From Erysipelotrichaceae bacterium (lineage in GTDB: Bacteria; Bacillota_I; Bacilli_A; Erysipelotrichales; Erysipelotrichaceae): a DNA stretch of 43,979 nucleotides. The stretch lies in the NCBI GenBank assembly GCA_017432895.1, contig JAFRIG010000075.1, forward strand, positions 1 to 43,979, read 5' to 3'. Position numbers and translations under genes: made by a program. The notes beneath the pieces are model-generated. The model was not told the DNA's origin and made no database searches. It was given only the letters and a program-made list of their open reading frames with translations. This document shows, in pieces, positions 43,207-43,979 of this stretch (position 1 is its first letter; every line of letters starts with the position of its first letter).

Positions 43207-43231
43207 AGCAAAAAGTCTGTTTCCAGACTTT
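43207..43231 (-). terminator. Terminator after tRNA-Arg
   Basis: AAAGTCTG-GAAA-CAGACTTT followed by TTG on the minus strand (43224-43231 with 43212-43219) closes the dut-tRNA-Arg transcript. Confidence 0.85.
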
Positions 43232-43237
43232 TGAATT

Positions 43238-43314
43238 TGGCGCGCCCAAAGGGATTCGAACCCCCAACCTTTTGAATCGGAATCAACTGCTCTATCCGTT
43301 GGAGCTATGGGCGC
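43238..43314 (-). tRNA. tRNA-Arg (anticodon CCG)
   Basis: A complete 77-nt cloverleaf with acceptor GCGCCCA pairing with TGGGCGC, D-arm GCTC/GAGC, anticodon loop TTCCGAT, T-loop TTCGAAT and encoded CCA. The anticodon CCG reads arginine CGG codons. The first pair of the anticodon stem (G27-A43) is mismatched. The gene begins on the base after the dut stop codon, so it must be cut out of the dut transcript. Confidence 0.95.
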
Positions 43315-43800
43315 CTAATCGGTCGAACCGAAACCGCCGTGACGCTTTGACAGATTTCCTTCTTCCTCAGCTAAATAATACTTCAAAAAGACGCCCTGAA
43401 CAAATCTTTCTCCCGCTTTTATGACCATGGCCTTATCACTGCGATTGACCACACCCACGATGATGTGGCCCTCATTATCGGCATTATAATAGTCGCTGTC
43501 GATGATACCGGTCGTATTGAGCAGACAAAGCTGATACTTGAAGCCGAATGATGAACGCGGATATATTTCCAGCACATAACCCTCATCAATGCGACACCTG
43601 ATACCGGTCGGGATCTTAGCACTTTCACCCGGTTCAAGTTTGACTTCGATCGGACTGCAGAAGTCGTAACCCGCTGAACCCTGCGTAGCCCTAACGGGGA
43701 TCTTTATATCATCATAAAAGTCACCTTCAAGGGCACATAATGCAGCAAGATCTTCAGCAAACTGTTCACGGGAAACCTTCTCGAAATCGGCGATTTTCAT
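43315..43800 (-). CDS. dut: Deoxyuridine 5'-triphosphate nucleotidohydrolase (trimeric dUTPase)
   Basis: Hydrolyses dUTP to dUMP and pyrophosphate, preventing uracil in DNA. Family motifs occur in order: GSAGYDFCSP, YPRSSFGFKY (usually PRSG/SS), NTTGIIDSDYYN, ERFVQGVFL and the C-terminal HGGFGSTD lid. The length of 161 residues is slightly long, from an N-terminal extension of about 25 residues. The ATG has no Shine-Dalgarno sequence; TGA-TACTAT lies exactly 6 nt upstream, again predicting a leaderless mRNA. The stop codon abuts tRNA-Arg. Confidence 0.93.
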   Translation of the reverse strand: MKIADFEKVSREQFAEDLAALCALEGDFYDDIKIPVRATQGSAGYDFCSPIEVKLEPGESAKIPTGIRCRIDEGYVLEIYPRSSFGFKYQLCLLNTTGIIDSDYYNADNEGHIIVGVVNRSDKAMVIKAGERFVQGVFLKYYLAEEEGNLSKRHGGFGSTD

Positions 43801-43806
43801 AAATTT

Positions 43807-43815
43807 ATAGTATCA
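43807..43815 (-). promoter_or_regulatory. Extended -10 element of dut, leaderless geometry
   Basis: TGATACTAT (TGn plus TACTAT) on the minus strand, six bases (AAATTT), then the dut ATG. A partial -35, TTTCAA, is found at 17 nt. Confidence 0.5.
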
Positions 43816-43821
43816 AACATC

Positions 43822-43850
43822 TTGCGGAATTGAAATAAGTATGTTATATT
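43822..43850 (+). promoter_or_regulatory. Promoter of tRNA-Ser
   Basis: TTGCGG (43822-43827) and TATATT (43845-43850) with a 17-nt spacer, about 35 nt upstream of the mature tRNA end. Confidence 0.6.
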
Positions 43851-43885
43851 TAATAAGCGCTATTTCAACAGACAAAGCGTGTGCT

Positions 43886-43977
43886 GAAGAAGTACTCAAG
43901 TGGTTGAAGAGGTGGCCCTGCTAAGGCCATAGGTCGGCATGTCTGGCGCGAGGGTTCAAATCCCTCCTTCTTCGCCA
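43886..43977 (+). tRNA. tRNA-Ser (anticodon GCU)
   Basis: A 92-nt class II tRNA with acceptor GAAGAAG pairing with CTTCTTC, anticodon stem TGGCC/GGCCA around CTGCTAA (anticodon GCT at 43920-43922), a long variable arm, T-loop TTCAAAT and encoded GCCA end. It reads AGC and AGU serine codons. Confidence 0.97.
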
Positions 43978-43979
43978 AT

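Overview
The window is a dense, housekeeping-type chromosomal segment of a low- to moderate-GC Gram-positive bacterium. Nearly every gene lies on the minus strand. The best guess is a member of the Erysipelotrichia or a related Bacillota lineage: protein types and gene order match Bacillota, UGA is a normal stop codon (so not a Mycoplasma code), and the cell-wall genes are complete (murA, murF, ddl, class B sortase). This placement is inference from gene content and was not checked against databases. Several blocks reproduce gene orders that lie near oriC or in conserved clusters of Bacillus subtilis: tilS-hpt-ftsH-hslO-dusB; murA-rpmE-tdk-prfA-prmC; rpsF-ssb-rpsR-yybS-gdpP-rplI-dnaB; and htrA-rlmH. 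No insertion sequences, prophage genes, CRISPR arrays or other mobile elements were seen.

Layout. 1-6946: tRNA modification, redox chaperone, protease and purine salvage genes, ending in a strong terminator at the left edge. 6998-8171: a short plus-strand pair (GNAT acetyltransferase and VTT-domain membrane protein). 8282-12404: translation release (prfA, prmC), tdk, rpmE and murA. 12444-16920: two unrecognised proteins (a membrane coiled-coil/SH3-like protein and a very acidic soluble protein), trmR and pgcA. 16976-17317: ptsH with a promoter that carries a cre-like operator between its -35 and -10. 17349-22159: rlmH, htrA, an M23/LysM/G5 cell-wall protein, dnaB and rplI. 22137-26181: gdpP, yybS and the ribosomal rpsF-ssb-rpsR operon. 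26410-28038: rqcH on the plus strand. 28018-38908: cell-envelope genes, namely rluB, a membrane-anchored glucosaminidase-like protein, then a tightly packed operon of response regulator, histidine kinase, alpha/beta hydrolase, membrane-anchored MurF, Ddl, a 27-residue membrane peptide, a VanY-like lipoprotein and a class B sortase. 39126-43161: cdaR, cdaA and a K+/H+ antiporter with two RCK_C domains. 43238-43977: tRNA-Arg(CCG), dut and tRNA-Ser(GCU).

Two themes connect the genes. First, the window holds both the synthesis (CdaA, CdaR) and degradation (GdpP) of cyclic di-AMP, plus a likely effector, the antiporter next to cdaA. Second, peptidoglycan stem-peptide chemistry (MurF, Ddl, D,D-carboxypeptidase) sits behind a two-component system in one apparent operon.

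The most unusual signal is transcriptional. At hslO, the GNAT gene, rqcH, the glucosaminidase gene and dut, a -10-like hexamer lies exactly 6 nt before the start codon with no Shine-Dalgarno sequence, which predicts transcripts starting on the first base of the start codon (leaderless mRNAs). Genes with long leaders in the same window (ptsH, rpmE, rpsF, cdaA) have clear Shine-Dalgarno sequences. No wholly new multi-gene system is obvious; the strongest candidates for new biology are the leaderless class, the TCS-MurF-Ddl-VanY operon with its microprotein, and the acidic/SH3-like pair upstream of murA.
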